Source: Tomocerus qinae
Lineage: Eukaryota > Arthropoda > Collembola > Entomobryomorpha > Tomoceridae
Length of the DNA: 64,000 nucleotides
Reading direction: 5' to 3'
Assembly: GCA_020055645.1 (NCBI GenBank)
Contig: CM034546.1
Span: 70,742,001-70,806,000 of the forward strand
Positions 1 through 10,799 of this stretch are shown one piece after another (within the stretch, counting starts at the first letter, position 1; each line of letters starts with the position of its first letter). Under the pieces are notes generated by a model that worked only from the letters and a program-made list of their open reading frames with translations, did no database searches and had not been told where the DNA came from. The translations under genes were made by a program, and so were the position numbers.

Positions 1-245
1 ACACTTCCCCGAGAAGAAAGACTGGAAAGAAAAATATAATGATTAAGTATGCGTTTATTTGCGTTGTTCCAAATATTTATACCGCTAAACAAAGATAACT
101 GGTAAATACAAATTCAACCTATTAGCTATTAAGCTGCTAACTAATATTATCTCTTATATTATAAACACAGAAAAGAGATAAAGCAATAAATTTACCAATC
201 TATCTATGTATGTATGTCTGGTAGGAGAGCTTAGGAAACTTGCAT

Positions 246-1230
246 ACATTACGTAATGCAAAACCCCCTCCCCAACTTATAACGCAAGTGCTGACTGTAA
301 CACTTTTGGATTCCACCTCCTCCTCCCCCAACAACTACACACGTAATATATGCAGGTTCCTTTAAACCAAAATACGCATGCTCACTTCCTCTAAACCACC
401 GAAATGAGTTGTTCCGTAAATTATTATGACATCAAAACAATAGTTAAAAATTGATTATTGCTGATTGAATGGTAATGATTAGCGAACGGGGACATTTTGT
501 AATGATCGTAATGTGTGTATTAATTAGCATTTCAAAACTTCTAATGCAAATTAGTTCTGCTAAATCGACAAATTATTTTATATTTTTAGCATTTTTTAGT
601 AGAGTTGCTGTTACTTTTTAATGCCCCATTGATTTCTTTCTGCCAGTTTGCACACCTTTTTTGTATAATTAAATAAAAATATGTAGTACCGGTTAACATA
701 AAAACCTTAGTGAAGTACCGATGATTTTTGGAATTGTTTTTGTTACTGTGATGGGTGGCCTAAAGAAATTCACTTGTGGGCTAGGTTCAACCCCCTTCCA
801 CCCGTAAAACCCCCTCTCTCAAGTATAGCGCAAGTGCTAGCTGTAACTCTTTTGGACATCGCTTCTTCCCATCAACTATCAACGTAATATATGCATGTTC
901 CTTGAGAGCACAAAAGTAAAATGCGCATGTCCCTCCCTCTAAACCAACGAATTGAGTTGTTTCATATTATTATAACATCAGAACAATAATACGAATTCAC
1001 ATAAGATGATTATTGGTGATTGAATGGAAATAATTAGCTAAAGAAGACAATTCGTTTTCCAAAATCCCGGGATCATATTTTTTTGATTTTAAAGAAGAAA
1101 ATTCTGGGGTGCTTAATAAAAATAATCTTTTATTATTCCCCATTTGAACCGGAATGTTTTTATTACTGTGATGGGTTGCCTGCTTAATTTCTCTTGAGTG
1201 CCAGGTTCGCCCCTTCGCTGGGTTCATCTA
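246..1230. repeat. Direct (tandem) duplication, about 555-bp period
   Basis: The stretch 246-485 recurs, diverged, at 800-1038: shared C-rich start, a shared run around ACGTAATATATGCA, and a shared AT-rich tail with GATTATTG and TGATTGAATGG. The piece at 729-790 (TTACTGTGATGGGT) recurs at 1158-1220. This is about one and three quarter copies of a 555-bp unit, with no coding potential that I can see. Bases 1-245 hold nothing recognisable. Confidence 0.6.
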
Positions 1231-1511
1231 GTAGCATATAAACAGCATCTTCCTGTTTAGAATTGAACTCTAGACCTTGCTCACTCTAAATGCCTACAGA
1301 TTAACTTGCTTACTAATAAATTTGAGCTGTTTATTACACCAAATCGTAGTACAAATAGAGCAATAAAATACAAGTGTAAGATTACAATTATATCTAAATG
1401 TATGCTTAACCTGGAAGTGAAATAACCGTTCAGTTTAAAATTACATCATACGCTACACAGTTTTAAAGGCTATACCTAGTTTTCTTACGACCAAGACTCA
1501 GTCACAAAAAG
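1231..1511. other. 3' flank of the EB-module gene
   Basis: Noncoding. On the minus strand an AATAAA hexamer lies about 180 bases past the stop of the EB-module gene and is a plausible polyadenylation signal. Nothing else is recognised. Confidence 0.3.
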
Positions 1512-3209
1512 TCAAAGATATTTTTCTGAATTTGGTATAGCTGTGTGAAAAAATTGCAACTTGACATTCGTAATAGATTCACAAGTAAAATTTTCGGTTT
1601 CTTTATAAAAGTCTCTGCATTTGCACCTGCCAGGCAATTCTAACTCACTGTACAATTCAGAGCACTCAGCATTATCGATGCAGGATTTTTTTCCTTGGCA
1701 GACAGCCCCGACTAATCCGACACATTTTCTCTGGGTAGCTGAAAATGTGTACATTATTTCATCTTCACAAGAACATTTTCCATCAACACAAACCAAACCT
1801 GATGCTCTGTCACATGTAATGATATCTCCCATGTAGTCGCAAGCTATTCCAGGTCCTCCTTCACATTCTCCATCCTTATTGTCCAGATATCCATCGCTGC
1901 AGTGACAATGCCCAATTGTAGTGTTGGTAATTATATTGCAGAATGAATTGAAGATACAGTCTGAATTCATGGAGCAGGGACCTCCGACTTTTGAATGGCA
2001 GTAGTCTAAATCGCTATTCAATTTTTGGTGACGTGCAGATGGGCATTTACATTTTGACTTGTAGCAGACCAAGTTGTTCACACATTCTTCGTTTTTTGAG
2101 CATCTTTCTTGTTGATTTATGCTATATCCGTCTCCACTCATCCATATTTTTCCACATCTGGTTTTATCTTTATACGGTATCAAATATTCTTCATCGCATT
2201 CACATTTGGCTTCCGTTGTGAATAATGTATGTAAATCAGTAGAGACCGTATCTGAATATTTCAGTAAATCTAGATTCAAGTCAGAAAGTTTACATGTTGA
2301 TTGGGTAACACAGTAGCGATCAGGACAAGAACTACCAACTAGAGGAGCACATAATTCTACAAATGGCCCCGTTACAGAATGATTGAAAGAATTTTCGACT
2401 GTACGGCGATCACTATAGTAGTAATCATCGCGTCTCTGAGTAATTCGAGTAACAATATAATTACTTCTTTGGACTTTTGAGTATTTAAATCCCTCCTCAC
2501 AATCGCATTTTCCACCTGTACATTTCAATTTAATTAAATCTTTATAAATACATTCAGAATTGTCACTGCACTTTTCATTTACTCCTTTTCTAACCATGCA
2601 GGTATTTGTTGAAGTATCTCCATAGTGGTCAATATCGCAGACACAAATTCCATTTTTGCACTCTCCTCCGTCCAAACATTTTCTATCGATACAAGTTTGA
2701 TTTAGAGCCCCTACACATTTACCTTCTCTCATTGAATACGTTGAAATCCCTTCTTTGCAATCACAAGTTCCATTGATACAGTGCAAGTCCAAGAATTTCG
2801 AGCATTTATCTTCATTCGAGCAGGTGTCGCCAAATAATTTGGACAATTCACATGTTCCGTTGAAAACTTCGTGGTAATCACTGTCACAAATGCAAATCCC
2901 GTCCTTCTTTCCACACCTAGAATGATCTACACAGTCAGTTATCTCAAACAGAGAACCTTCCCCGTCAAGATCTCGTCCATAAATGCACCTCTCCCCAGAT
3001 TTTGTTACACATTTCCCCTTGGCTTCGTCGTAAAACATTTCCTCTTTCTTAGAACAATCACAAATTCCATCGTAGCAGTAGAGCCAGGCTTTTCTATCGC
3101 ATTTACGAGTATTGCTGCATTCTTCTCCAAATAAACTGCGGGTCGATGCTGAAGTTTCTGATTGGAAACATATTATTGCAAAAAGAAGAAATTTTGATTT
3201 CATTCTCAT
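1512..3209 (-). CDS. Secreted cysteine-rich EB-module protein
   Basis: The protein is about 565 residues from the ATG at 3209 (a second ATG is at 3203). The open frame continues upstream to 3311 but without another ATG. I chose 3209 because a hydrophobic signal peptide (KSKFLLFAIICF) follows directly. The rest is a chain of roughly nine or ten EB modules (Pfam EB family), each with spaced cysteines and the recurring pattern C-x-x-G-x-C-x-C, for example CINGTCDC, CKNGICVC and CTGGKCDC. No transmembrane segment follows, so the product is probably extracellular. Proteins of this type are common in arthropods and nematodes, often named 'prion-like Q/N-rich protein 25' by transfer; their function is mostly unknown. 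The gene is intronless over 1.7 kb and stands alone. Family call is confident; a specific role cannot be given. Confidence 0.8.
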   Translation of the reverse strand: MRMKSKFLLFAIICFQSETSASTRSLFGEECSNTRKCDRKAWLYCYDGICDCSKKEEMFYDEAKGKCVTKSGERCIYGRDLDGEGSLFEITDCVDHSRCGKKDGICICDSDYHEVFNGTCELSKLFGDTCSNEDKCSKFLDLHCINGTCDCKEGISTYSMREGKCVGALNQTCIDRKCLDGGECKNGICVCDIDHYGDTSTNTCMVRKGVNEKCSDNSECIYKDLIKLKCTGGKCDCEEGFKYSKVQRSNYIVTRITQRRDDYYYSDRRTVENSFNHSVTGPFVELCAPLVGSSCPDRYCVTQSTCKLSDLNLDLLKYSDTVSTDLHTLFTTEAKCECDEEYLIPYKDKTRCGKIWMSGDGYSINQQERCSKNEECVNNLVCYKSKCKCPSARHQKLNSDLDYCHSKVGGPCSMNSDCIFNSFCNIITNTTIGHCHCSDGYLDNKDGECEGGPGIACDYMGDIITCDRASGLVCVDGKCSCEDEIMYTFSATQRKCVGLVGAVCQGKKSCIDNAECSELYSELELPGRCKCRDFYKETENFTCESITNVKLQFFHTAIPNSEKYL

Positions 3210-4566
3210 ATTTCCTACAATCCAAACATAATTAGAATTTACGTATTCTATTTTCGGTTTTATGTTGCAAATATAAAATGATAACTCTAAGGAAGATATT
3301 TTTTCTTTCAAAAGTTAAATAGAGAGTTATTATTACCTTTACAGTGGGTTCTATGTAATAAGGAACAGATAGCTTTGATAGTTTCAATTGCCAAGGTTGG
3401 AATGTGACATGAAGAAAAATAGTTTGCTTGCTTATATAGAAACTAGCCAGTTACAGGGCCCAAACCCGGTACTAAACAAAGCTAGTGAGTTTAAGAAAAA
3501 CAATACTATTTACTGCTTTCCAGTACACCATGTAGGCTGTATTTATAAGGCTCTAAAATTTCCTTGGTCTACAAAATAGATATTTTAAAAGTAATTGATA
3601 GCTACAATGCTTAGCATAATATGTGTATTTAACTGTAGGTCTTGTTGTATGATAAACTTTGACACTTTATCTATGTCGAATATATGAATATGACAAAATT
3701 AATGGTGCATTAAATCCATAGCCCAATGGCCATCCGATAATTTTGAAGAGCTTCGACATGGACCCGGAGTGCGGAGATGAATTTGTTCCTTGTCAATAGC
3801 CAGCTACGAGATAAAATAGGGGTACTACAAACAATGAAACAATTTATCTTGTGATAAGAAATTATCACTACCAGGCTGCTTTACGTCAAGATATAATATT
3901 ACGACGTTTTGGAAGATCTACTGTCTGTTCGTATGAAAATATATAATCATTAAACCATCCTATAATTTTGTCGCGAGTCAATGAATCATCTTGAAGATTT
4001 GACATTGTTTGGTTCGTTTTTATTAGTTCCATTAACTGCACCAAACAAAATTGGATTTTATATGCATTTATTATACTCAGTCTGAAAGTGGCTATAAGGC
4101 ATTTTCTATTCTTGAAGGACGATATGTGCAAAGTGCATGTGTGTCAACACAATATGGAGGAATATTATTTTACTTCAACGATGATAAAAATTGACAAGAA
4201 GAAGAGAAAGGAAACGAAACATGTTTATCACCAACAAAAACAAAACATCAGTCAGAGAATAAATAATTCGTATAAATCCAATATTGGTAGTTTGACGAAT
4301 TCCGAGCCCACAGGATGGGAAATAATAATACGTAGTATACTAGAAAAGTAAGCAATTGATTGAATAATTATCATCAAGCAAACTGTTGCATCAGAAAGAG
4401 CCACTGGGTAGATAGCACAAAAAATGCAAAATAAAATTAGGACAACTGCGCAATTTAGAACGAAGTGAGATAATTCGTTCTTGAATACGCATATTGTGAA
4501 GGTCAAACCAAGGTCATGCAAAGAACTGAAATATTTTGTAATTTTGTTAAATAGGTATTTAGTACA
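3210..4566. other. Intergenic; possible decayed membrane-protein exons on minus strand
   Basis: Minus-strand frames at 3886-4131 and about 4252-4560 stay open for 80 to 100 codons. The second holds two hydrophobic stretches (around NCAVVLILFCIFCAIYP and MIIIQSIAYFSSIL), as in an exon of a multi-pass membrane protein. There is no start context, no convincing splice site and no recognised family signature, so they may be chance frames or relics of a chemoreceptor. The rest of the interval is AT-rich with nothing recognised. Confidence 0.2.
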
Positions 4567-4574
4567 ACTATGCC

Positions 4575-4797
4575 CAAGGTACTTTAAATAAATACCATGA
4601 CGACCTAACAAGGTATGCTTATAGTTTTTAAAAAAAATCTCTCAGAACCACTAATGGGGATCAAGGAGAAGGAGCCATAGAGCATTACTCAATGGCATAG
4701 GGACGCCTGTACGTTCCCCCGTAAGTGGTTCTGGGTGAATTTCAATCCCCACTATCAGCATACCTTGTTAGGTCGCCATGGTGTTTAAAGTACCTTG
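4575..4797. mobile_element. hAT-type MITE, 223 bp, 8-bp target duplication
   Basis: Terminal inverted repeats start CAAGGTACTTTAAA and can be followed, with small indels, for about 85 bases (to CAGAACCACT on each arm). The element is flanked on both sides by ACTATGCC (4567-4574 and 4798-4805), an 8-bp target-site duplication as made by hAT transposases. It carries no coding capacity. Confidence 0.85.
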
Positions 4798-4805
4798 ACT
4801 ATGCC

Positions 4806-5160
4806 AGTGATACATTTTTTACTAACTTGATATCAAACTACTAATCACAGCAACTAACATAATATATTATATAACCTAAACAAAAACTGTCATCATCGAG
4901 TATAATGAATGACTGAAAATGATAGCAACTTTATGGGAATAGAGTTGCAGGTCAGGACGATTTTAAATGAAAATATAAAAAATTGTAACACTAGGTATAC
5001 AGGAACAATAAATAAAACGCAGTTTTGAGTTACAATTTTGTAGTGTCACATGTTAGAATGGTCGTCGTAATCGTGACCTTTGTTATTTTACTAACCTTAT
5101 TTCTTAAATTAATTTGAATTAATTTAAATGTCACAATTCTAGTTATACACTGAAAATGAG
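4806..5160. other. Upstream region of the DUF3472 gene
   Basis: AT-rich noncoding DNA between the MITE and the TATA box of the next gene; no element or conserved motif is recognised. Confidence 0.3.
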
Positions 5161-5200
5161 TATATAAGGAACTGCAAATGCATTGTAAATCTATCAGAAT
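5161..5200 (+). promoter_or_regulatory. TATA box and likely start region of the DUF3472 gene
   Basis: TATATAAGGA begins at 5161, 66 bases before the ATG at 5227. A start site about 30 bases on would fall near ATCAGAAT (5192-5199), which resembles the arthropod initiator TCAGT. It is inferred from spacing only. Confidence 0.5.
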
Positions 5201-5226
5201 ACATTTTAAATTTAAAGGAAGATAAT

Positions 5227-6474
5227 ATGGCAGGAGTGACAGGTACCTGGACAGTTCCGTTAGGCGGGAACGCTTTTGTTACTCCGTGGCCAAATGGTCA
5301 CTCACATACAGCTGTGGTCACTGGCGACGGATTAAAGAATTGGATTTCGGAAAAGACAACTTGTAGCATTTTCTTCTACGTGACAAATCCTGGTAAAGTC
5401 AATTTATCTTTGAGACTAAAAGTTCCTGGTCATGGCAAGAGTGTAATGAAGGTGACACTCAAGGACAGCGGTTTTACGACATCCCTTGACATCAAAGGAA
5501 GCAGTGATCAAATAGTTCCTATCGGACCATTGAATATTGACAAGAAAGGATATGCCAATTTGGAATTGCAAGGAGTGTCAAAAACTGGTGACTATTTTGC
5601 AGAAGTTTCTTCACTACTGATTTCCTGCAAAGACGAAATACGGTGCGTGGCTGACGATTTCTATTTCGGAAGAAGGGGTCCTTCTGTACATTTCAATTAT
5701 AATTTACCTGCAGACAAAAGGATAAAATATTTCTACAATGAAGTTACTGTCCCAGAGGGTCAGGATGCAATCGGAGCTTATTTTTGTTCAACTGCTTTCC
5801 ACGCCGGATATTTTGGTATGCAAGTAAATAGTGAAAAGGAGAGAAGAATTTTATTTTCTATTTGGTCCTCCTTCCATTCTGATGACCCAGCTGAAATACC
5901 CGAAGATTTCAGAGTCCGCTTGGTTAGAAAAGGAGAAAATGTCCATGTGGGTCAATTTGGCAGTGAGGGATCTGGGGGACAATCTTATTTGAAATATAAC
6001 TGGAAAGCAGGGTCGACCTATAAATTCCTCGTTTATGGAGAACCCTTGCAATCAAACTCCATAAACAAAGATGAGCTGAATTCACAGTTTTCAGCTTGGT
6101 TTTGGACTCCGGAAGAAAACAAATGGGTTTTTATAGCTACCTTCATAAGACCTAAAGAGAGGGTCTACTTGAAAAATATTTATTCGTTTTCCGAAAACTT
6201 TCTACCAGAAACAGGCTATATTGAACGAAGAGCTTTATTCTGCAATCAGTGGATTAATGACACAGAAGAGCGATGGCATGAAGTTACAACGGCTCAATTT
6301 ACCGGTGATGATACATCAAAAAAGAATAGACTCGATTTTGCTGGAGGAATTGAACAAGGCGGTTTCTTTTTGAAAAATTGTGGATTTTTTGATGATAAAG
6401 TGGCCACTGGACAGTTTTTTACGAGACCCGCTAAAGGCGTTGCACCCATAATTGATTTTGGCAATTTGCCTTAA
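5227..6474 (+). CDS. DUF5077-DUF3472 domain protein, intronless
   Basis: This is a 415-residue protein beginning MAGVTGTWTVPLGGNAF. Residues about 5-140 look like the DUF5077 beta-sandwich that usually precedes DUF3472; residues about 150-400 match DUF3472, with GPSVHFNY, AYFCSTAFHAGYFGMQ, the repeated polar/aromatic beta strands, and the late FAGGIEQGGFFLKNCGFF. No signal peptide is evident. Its biochemical function is unknown; the family is best known in bacteria and may bind carbohydrate. A TATA box (5161) lies upstream and an AATAAA (6592-6597) downstream, so it is wired as a eukaryotic gene. It has no intron and no neighbours of similar function. A bacterial origin by horizontal transfer is possible but is inference from the family's distribution. 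Confidence 0.8.
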   Translation: MAGVTGTWTVPLGGNAFVTPWPNGHSHTAVVTGDGLKNWISEKTTCSIFFYVTNPGKVNLSLRLKVPGHGKSVMKVTLKDSGFTTSLDIKGSSDQIVPIGPLNIDKKGYANLELQGVSKTGDYFAEVSSLLISCKDEIRCVADDFYFGRRGPSVHFNYNLPADKRIKYFYNEVTVPEGQDAIGAYFCSTAFHAGYFGMQVNSEKERRILFSIWSSFHSDDPAEIPEDFRVRLVRKGENVHVGQFGSEGSGGQSYLKYNWKAGSTYKFLVYGEPLQSNSINKDELNSQFSAWFWTPEENKWVFIATFIRPKERVYLKNIYSFSENFLPETGYIERRALFCNQWINDTEERWHEVTTAQFTGDDTSKKNRLDFAGGIEQGGFFLKNCGFFDDKVATGQFFTRPAKGVAPIIDFGNLP

Positions 6475-7257
6475 ATTATCCTATTTTAAGTATTCACAAA
6501 ATGTCACATTTAATAGAATTTCTCGAATGAAATATGAAATCTAGCTCAGTTCCATTACGTAACTTTACTAGCCCTATATACCCATATGCTTAATAAAACC
6601 ATAACATTCACTGCATACTATTATCAGTATCTCTACAAAATTTTCTATTATATTTCCAGCGGATGCTTGCAAATGCAAAATTTTTTATACATACTATTTT
6701 CAAAAAAAATTTACTTACAACAATCTGCTTGTTAAATAATCTTACAAAAACATATTATAGCAAACTATATAAGAAATGTTTTACAATTGATTTCCTCAAA
6801 ACACAAGGCTTTTTTTAAATATAAACGACATTTTTGATTTATAGGGCCAAATTAATACGTTTTTCATACACCAAAGTGCATTTTAGTTGCTCTAGGATAG
6901 GACAACTGTCATGTAAATTATGAAAATGCAAAATACATTTTAAATACATTTTTTACTTATGTTTTATATCTTGAGAACCAACTGAGTAGAGTAGGAATCA
7001 ACTTAACCAACAAAATTCAGCAAACATCATATAATATTATGTAGCAATGATCATAAGAAACAGAAAGGTACAAATTATAAGATAAAATTACAACAACGAA
7101 CATTAATTTATTAAAGCGGGTAGAGAGAGAGCATTTATTTGCTACTGACCTTAATATGTAAGGCTTGCCACGAGACACAGTAATAAGATTTCAATATGTA
7201 TCAGAACAATGATTTGATTAAATTAAAGAATAATAGAATACAACAAATTAAAATTTT
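6475..7257. other. 3' flank of DUF3472 gene, intergenic
   Basis: AATAAA at 6592-6597 is a good polyadenylation signal for the upstream gene. The remaining 650 bases are AT-rich and show no gene or recognisable repeat. Confidence 0.4.
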
Positions 7258-7857
7258 TCAATACGGAGAGAATAAATGATTATGGAGAATCATCGAAGAG
7301 CTCCTAATCACTGAAAGCACAATATCCTTAGTTAGCTCTTTTGATAGGGAAAACCTTTTACGAAAATTTTCAAAAAATGAAGGAATAGTTCCACGAGATC
7401 CAATCATGAGACCAATTACTTCAACATTTCGCAGGTTATAATTATCTCTAAAATACTTAATACAAGGATCATATATTGCTTTCTTTTCAATATCAACTTC
7501 CTCAGGTTGTCCTTCCTTTGATTCAATGCGAATTGTTGGATCAATAATATATCCATTCGTCCCTTCAATGGCTAAAATGTCTATTCTTCTATTTGATCCA
7601 GACTCCGAATTACAATGAATTTCTTCATAAACAGTATAATTTCTTTGTCTAAGGGCATCAGCTATCAAAGTTCGTACTTTGTGATGACGGTTATTACGTA
7701 GTAATTCCGTTTTTCGGCAAAAACCTAATACATGGCCAAGAGTTTCAATCTCGCTACACGTCGGATAACGGCAGCGGTTTGTATTAAAGTTTCTTCCCGG
7801 AACGGCATTAACTGCAACAACTGATCCATTCATTTTAATAGCTGTTAAACTTGGCAT
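7258..7857 (-). CDS. C-terminal part of an R2/NeSL-type non-LTR retrotransposon (zinc knuckle + restriction-like endonuclease)
   Basis: An open frame of 199 codons with its own ATG. Residues 29-47 form a CCHC knuckle (C29, C34, H42, C47), followed by RNNRHHKVR, the usual spacing in R2-like reverse transcriptases. Then comes the restriction-like endonuclease core: D93 and D106, twelve residues apart, in IDILAIEGTNGYIIDP, with E112 close behind. The reverse transcriptase domain that should precede it is absent in the flanking kilobase, so this is either a 5'-truncated insertion or a separate gene made from the tail. No stop or frameshift breaks it, which is notable for a dead fragment. No poly(A) tail or target duplication was found. 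Family assignment is fairly sure; activity is doubtful. Confidence 0.65.
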   Translation of the reverse strand: MPSLTAIKMNGSVVAVNAVPGRNFNTNRCRYPTCSEIETLGHVLGFCRKTELLRNNRHHKVRTLIADALRQRNYTVYEEIHCNSESGSNRRIDILAIEGTNGYIIDPTIRIESKEGQPEEVDIEKKAIYDPCIKYFRDNYNLRNVEVIGLMIGSRGTIPSFFENFRKRFSLSKELTKDIVLSVIRSSSMILHNHLFSPY

Positions 7858-8421
7858 TTTGTCACATAGTCACATTACATAATAATCAATATTTGTACAC
7901 GATACGCATATCAATAACTTAAAATTCATCAATATTGTTTTATAGAGTTATTTTTTAAATCTAATATCTATCTAAGTTTATTTACCAGACAATCAGACAA
8001 TGACAAGACAAAATGAACACTTTTATTACTCAGCTAACCTATAATTTAATATTGTTATATTGCGTAGGAGCGTCTATATAGTATAAATAGTTTTATATAA
8101 TATAACTGGATAACTAAAGACCAATAATCGCAAAAATATTCATACAAAAATGTTATACGCCGTAATATGATATAAATAATAAATAAATTGTACTGCAAAA
8201 ACAAAAATTCATTAACGATAGGCTATAAGATAATTTAGGTTATTATATAATATTAGCAAAAGATAATTATCATAGAACATTAATGTAATTATTATAAGAT
8301 ATTCAATACACGATTAATTTTAATAGTACATCTTCCTTACCTAATAATTTCTAGATCGATTATAGCATTAAGTTTAAAAATGAAATTCCCATTCTGGCCT
8401 GGTGATAAGCAAGGTATCTAT
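7858..8421. other. Intergenic, AT-rich
   Basis: Very AT-rich spacer between the retrotransposon relic and the last exon of the SIAH-like gene. No gene or repeat boundary is recognised. Confidence 0.3.
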
Positions 8422-9868
8422 TTACGTAGTATCTTTTGGGGTATTTTTGTTTTCAATGGTGCATACAAATGGCAACAACTTTGAATGTTTTTCCAGGTAG
8501 GGCGGTATCGCGAAGTTTGGTAATTCAGCACATGATGAATGTAGGGCAGAGCAGAATTCCGTCTGAGGAGTGTAGACAGGAAGGATAGTTGTGTTTTCTA
8601 TAGTCTGGAATAATTCAACCAAAGCGTTAGCCCTTCATAATCGCAGTGTCAATTATTATGAAATGGATAATGTATTAAATACAAACTTACAGAATCTCTG
8701 GTGGTAAAAACAATTCTGGCGTTGTAGCACTGATTTAGATGGTTATTGCCCAGTAAAGTCACCCAGACATAGAGACACTCATCTTGGAAGATCGAGTAAA
8801 CCAAAAACTGCTTTTGATCGAACACAATGTAGCGAATTTGGGCATCGTTACCTGTAAATTAATTATAATTCAATATATTATGTCATTTATATTACTGGTT
8901 CTGAATTACTATAAATTGCCAGCCCTTAAGGGTTAAAAATTATCAACAATCTACTATAATTTATCGTAAATTATCATTTCCTTCGATCTACTTAGTTAAT
9001 ATAGATTATTTCTGCTTACAGCTTTTGTGTCTATAAAAACTCAATATAAATATAACTTACGTTCAGGATTGACAAAAATCCGAAGAGAAGCCCTATCTTC
9101 AGTTTCCATAGTTACACCTTCGGTGTGGTGGTTTTGCTTCAAATGATGCAAGTACCATCTCGTGTGTATTGGAAAATTTGTGCACGGTTCGTGTGTCTTG
9201 ATATTGCAAATAATAGGCCTGGAAAAATAATTCATAATTCACAAATTTTATTAAGAATAATGTAAAGCACCTTTTCAAAAGTCACAAAAAAATTTCCACA
9301 CCTTTCCTTTTAAATGGAGAAAGCGAGTGAAAGTCGAGAGTCAGAAAAATTAAAATTCATGTCTTCATGTCTTGAAAAAATTATATATTCTGTTCATAAA
9401 ATGACTAATTTATTAGATGTGCTACGTTCCTATTTAAAAAATTTACTTTTACCAATCGTATAGTTTGAAATAAAATGACATGTAAGTGAAAATGTAAAAT
9501 ATAAATAGTTTACAACTTAAAATTAAATAAGCTTGTCATTAAACACTTTCTAACCTGTATTGGCATATCATCAAATGCAAATGATACAGTTCTCCTTTAA
9601 TAATCATCGGACAGCCTTCATAGTCGTATTTGCAATAGAAAAAAGTAGACTCCAGAATTTTTTCTCCAAAGAAACATCTTTTGTCTGTCCAGGGGCTTGG
9701 ACATTGGCACAAGTCGTAATTTACATTTTTGCAGTCCTCGCAGATAATATGCTTTCCCTCACGACATTCAAATAGCTTTACAGGCGGAATGGGCACTGAT
9801 GAGCAGATTGAGCATTCCAGAATCTTGGTGATATCCTTCGCTGGAGCAAGTTGTCGAATTTTGTCCAT
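8422..9868 (-). CDS. SIAH-like E3 ubiquitin ligase, four coding exons
   Basis: Exons (minus strand) 9555-9868, 9061-9218, 8691-8851 and 8422-8604 join in frame to a 271-residue protein with GT-AG introns; the total of 816 bases is divisible by three. The N-terminus is a RING finger (C19, C22, C35, H40, C43, C46, C54, C56). The first splice creates ICQYRPIICN, which completes a SIAH-type zinc finger (CKYDYEGCP, then H-x-x-x-C-x-YRP), a strong check on the model. The remainder fits the beta-rich substrate-binding half of Seven-in-absentia proteins but is divergent. Such ligases act in the cytoplasm with E2 enzymes to ubiquitinate targets. The last acceptor (TTATTCCAG) is weaker than the others. 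Substrate unknown; it could equally be called a SINA-like protein. Confidence 0.75.
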
Positions 9869-10330
9869 GATTCTGTAATTTAACTAACTATAACAAAAAT
9901 TGGTTTTAATAATTTTAAAGTATATTTAAAAGCGATGGTTTTTGGAAATAATTATATTACCTGTGTACCTGATAAAGATCCAGAACGCTTCTCACTTAAA
10001 ATTTACGTTTCAGATAGATTTGAAGAAATAACAATTTGAGTGTTGACTTATCGATGGTCGAATTCGAAATGGGATGTTTTATGAAATGTTCCATGCCTTC
10101 ACAGGATTCCTTTGTGTTCGTAGCAGGTGGGGATGTCTTTGATGGAAGGTCCAGCCCCCAGGCACACATGACAATGGGCTTTGCTTTCCACACAAAGGAC
10201 GATAAGGGCAAGCTGAAGAAAAAATAACTAAAGAGTGCACAGGTACTTAATACATTAAATTTTTTAGTAATAAATGTACATGTTTCATAAATACTTACGA
10301 CAGCCATTTTGTTTTGATAGCTCACAACTC
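9869..10330 (-). CDS. Upstream exons: short secreted peptide or uORF before the SIAH-like gene
   Basis: ATG at 10307, nine coding bases, then a donor (GTAAGT) and an acceptor (TTTTTTCTTCAG) leading to 10099-10212; the frame closes after 40 residues. The peptide begins MAVLALIVLCVESKAHCHVC, a signal-peptide-like start followed by cysteines, reminiscent of the opening of a Ly6 domain, but it ends too early for one. The same exon runs on to a donor after ACACAG (near 9961), and an acceptor lies just before the SIAH-like ATG at 9868. These bases could therefore be the 5' leader of that gene with an upstream ORF. Both readings are inference from splice signals. Confidence 0.35.
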
Positions 10331-10799
10331 AAAGGTCACAAACGAATAACGATATCAAAATGGAGGAATCTCTTCTAATTTTCGTAATAAAAATTTACTT
10401 TTTACTTTTAGTATATTCAGTAATGGCAAAATTTTTCGATAATATTGTACAGTGACCAATTTTGCAAAACATATATCACGATGCTTCTCGGCTCTCATTA
10501 TGCACAGTCCATTCAGGTTGGTTAAAAATTCGCTTCCCACATATCCCTTTTGAAACAAAATATAATCGAATAAAAATACATAAATTACAAATTACAAAAA
10601 TAGTTGAAAAATTTATTTTTGAATAATTATTCATTATAATAATTAATGGGGCTCACCGTTGGAAACTGATAAATCCCACAATTGAAAAAGAACAATTATC
10701 AACTGATCAATATGAGGCATCTCACTAACAAATTATTTTGCTCAACAAAAAATTTTTAGCAAAAATAACTAAAATTCTGTTGGTGTTTTTGGCTTGAAT
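10331..10799. other. Intergenic between two minus-strand genes
   Basis: A 67-codon minus-strand frame at 10355-10558 has no recognisable domain and may be chance. The rest is AT-rich; it should contain the 3' end of the zinc-finger gene and the promoter of the SIAH-like gene. Confidence 0.25.
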
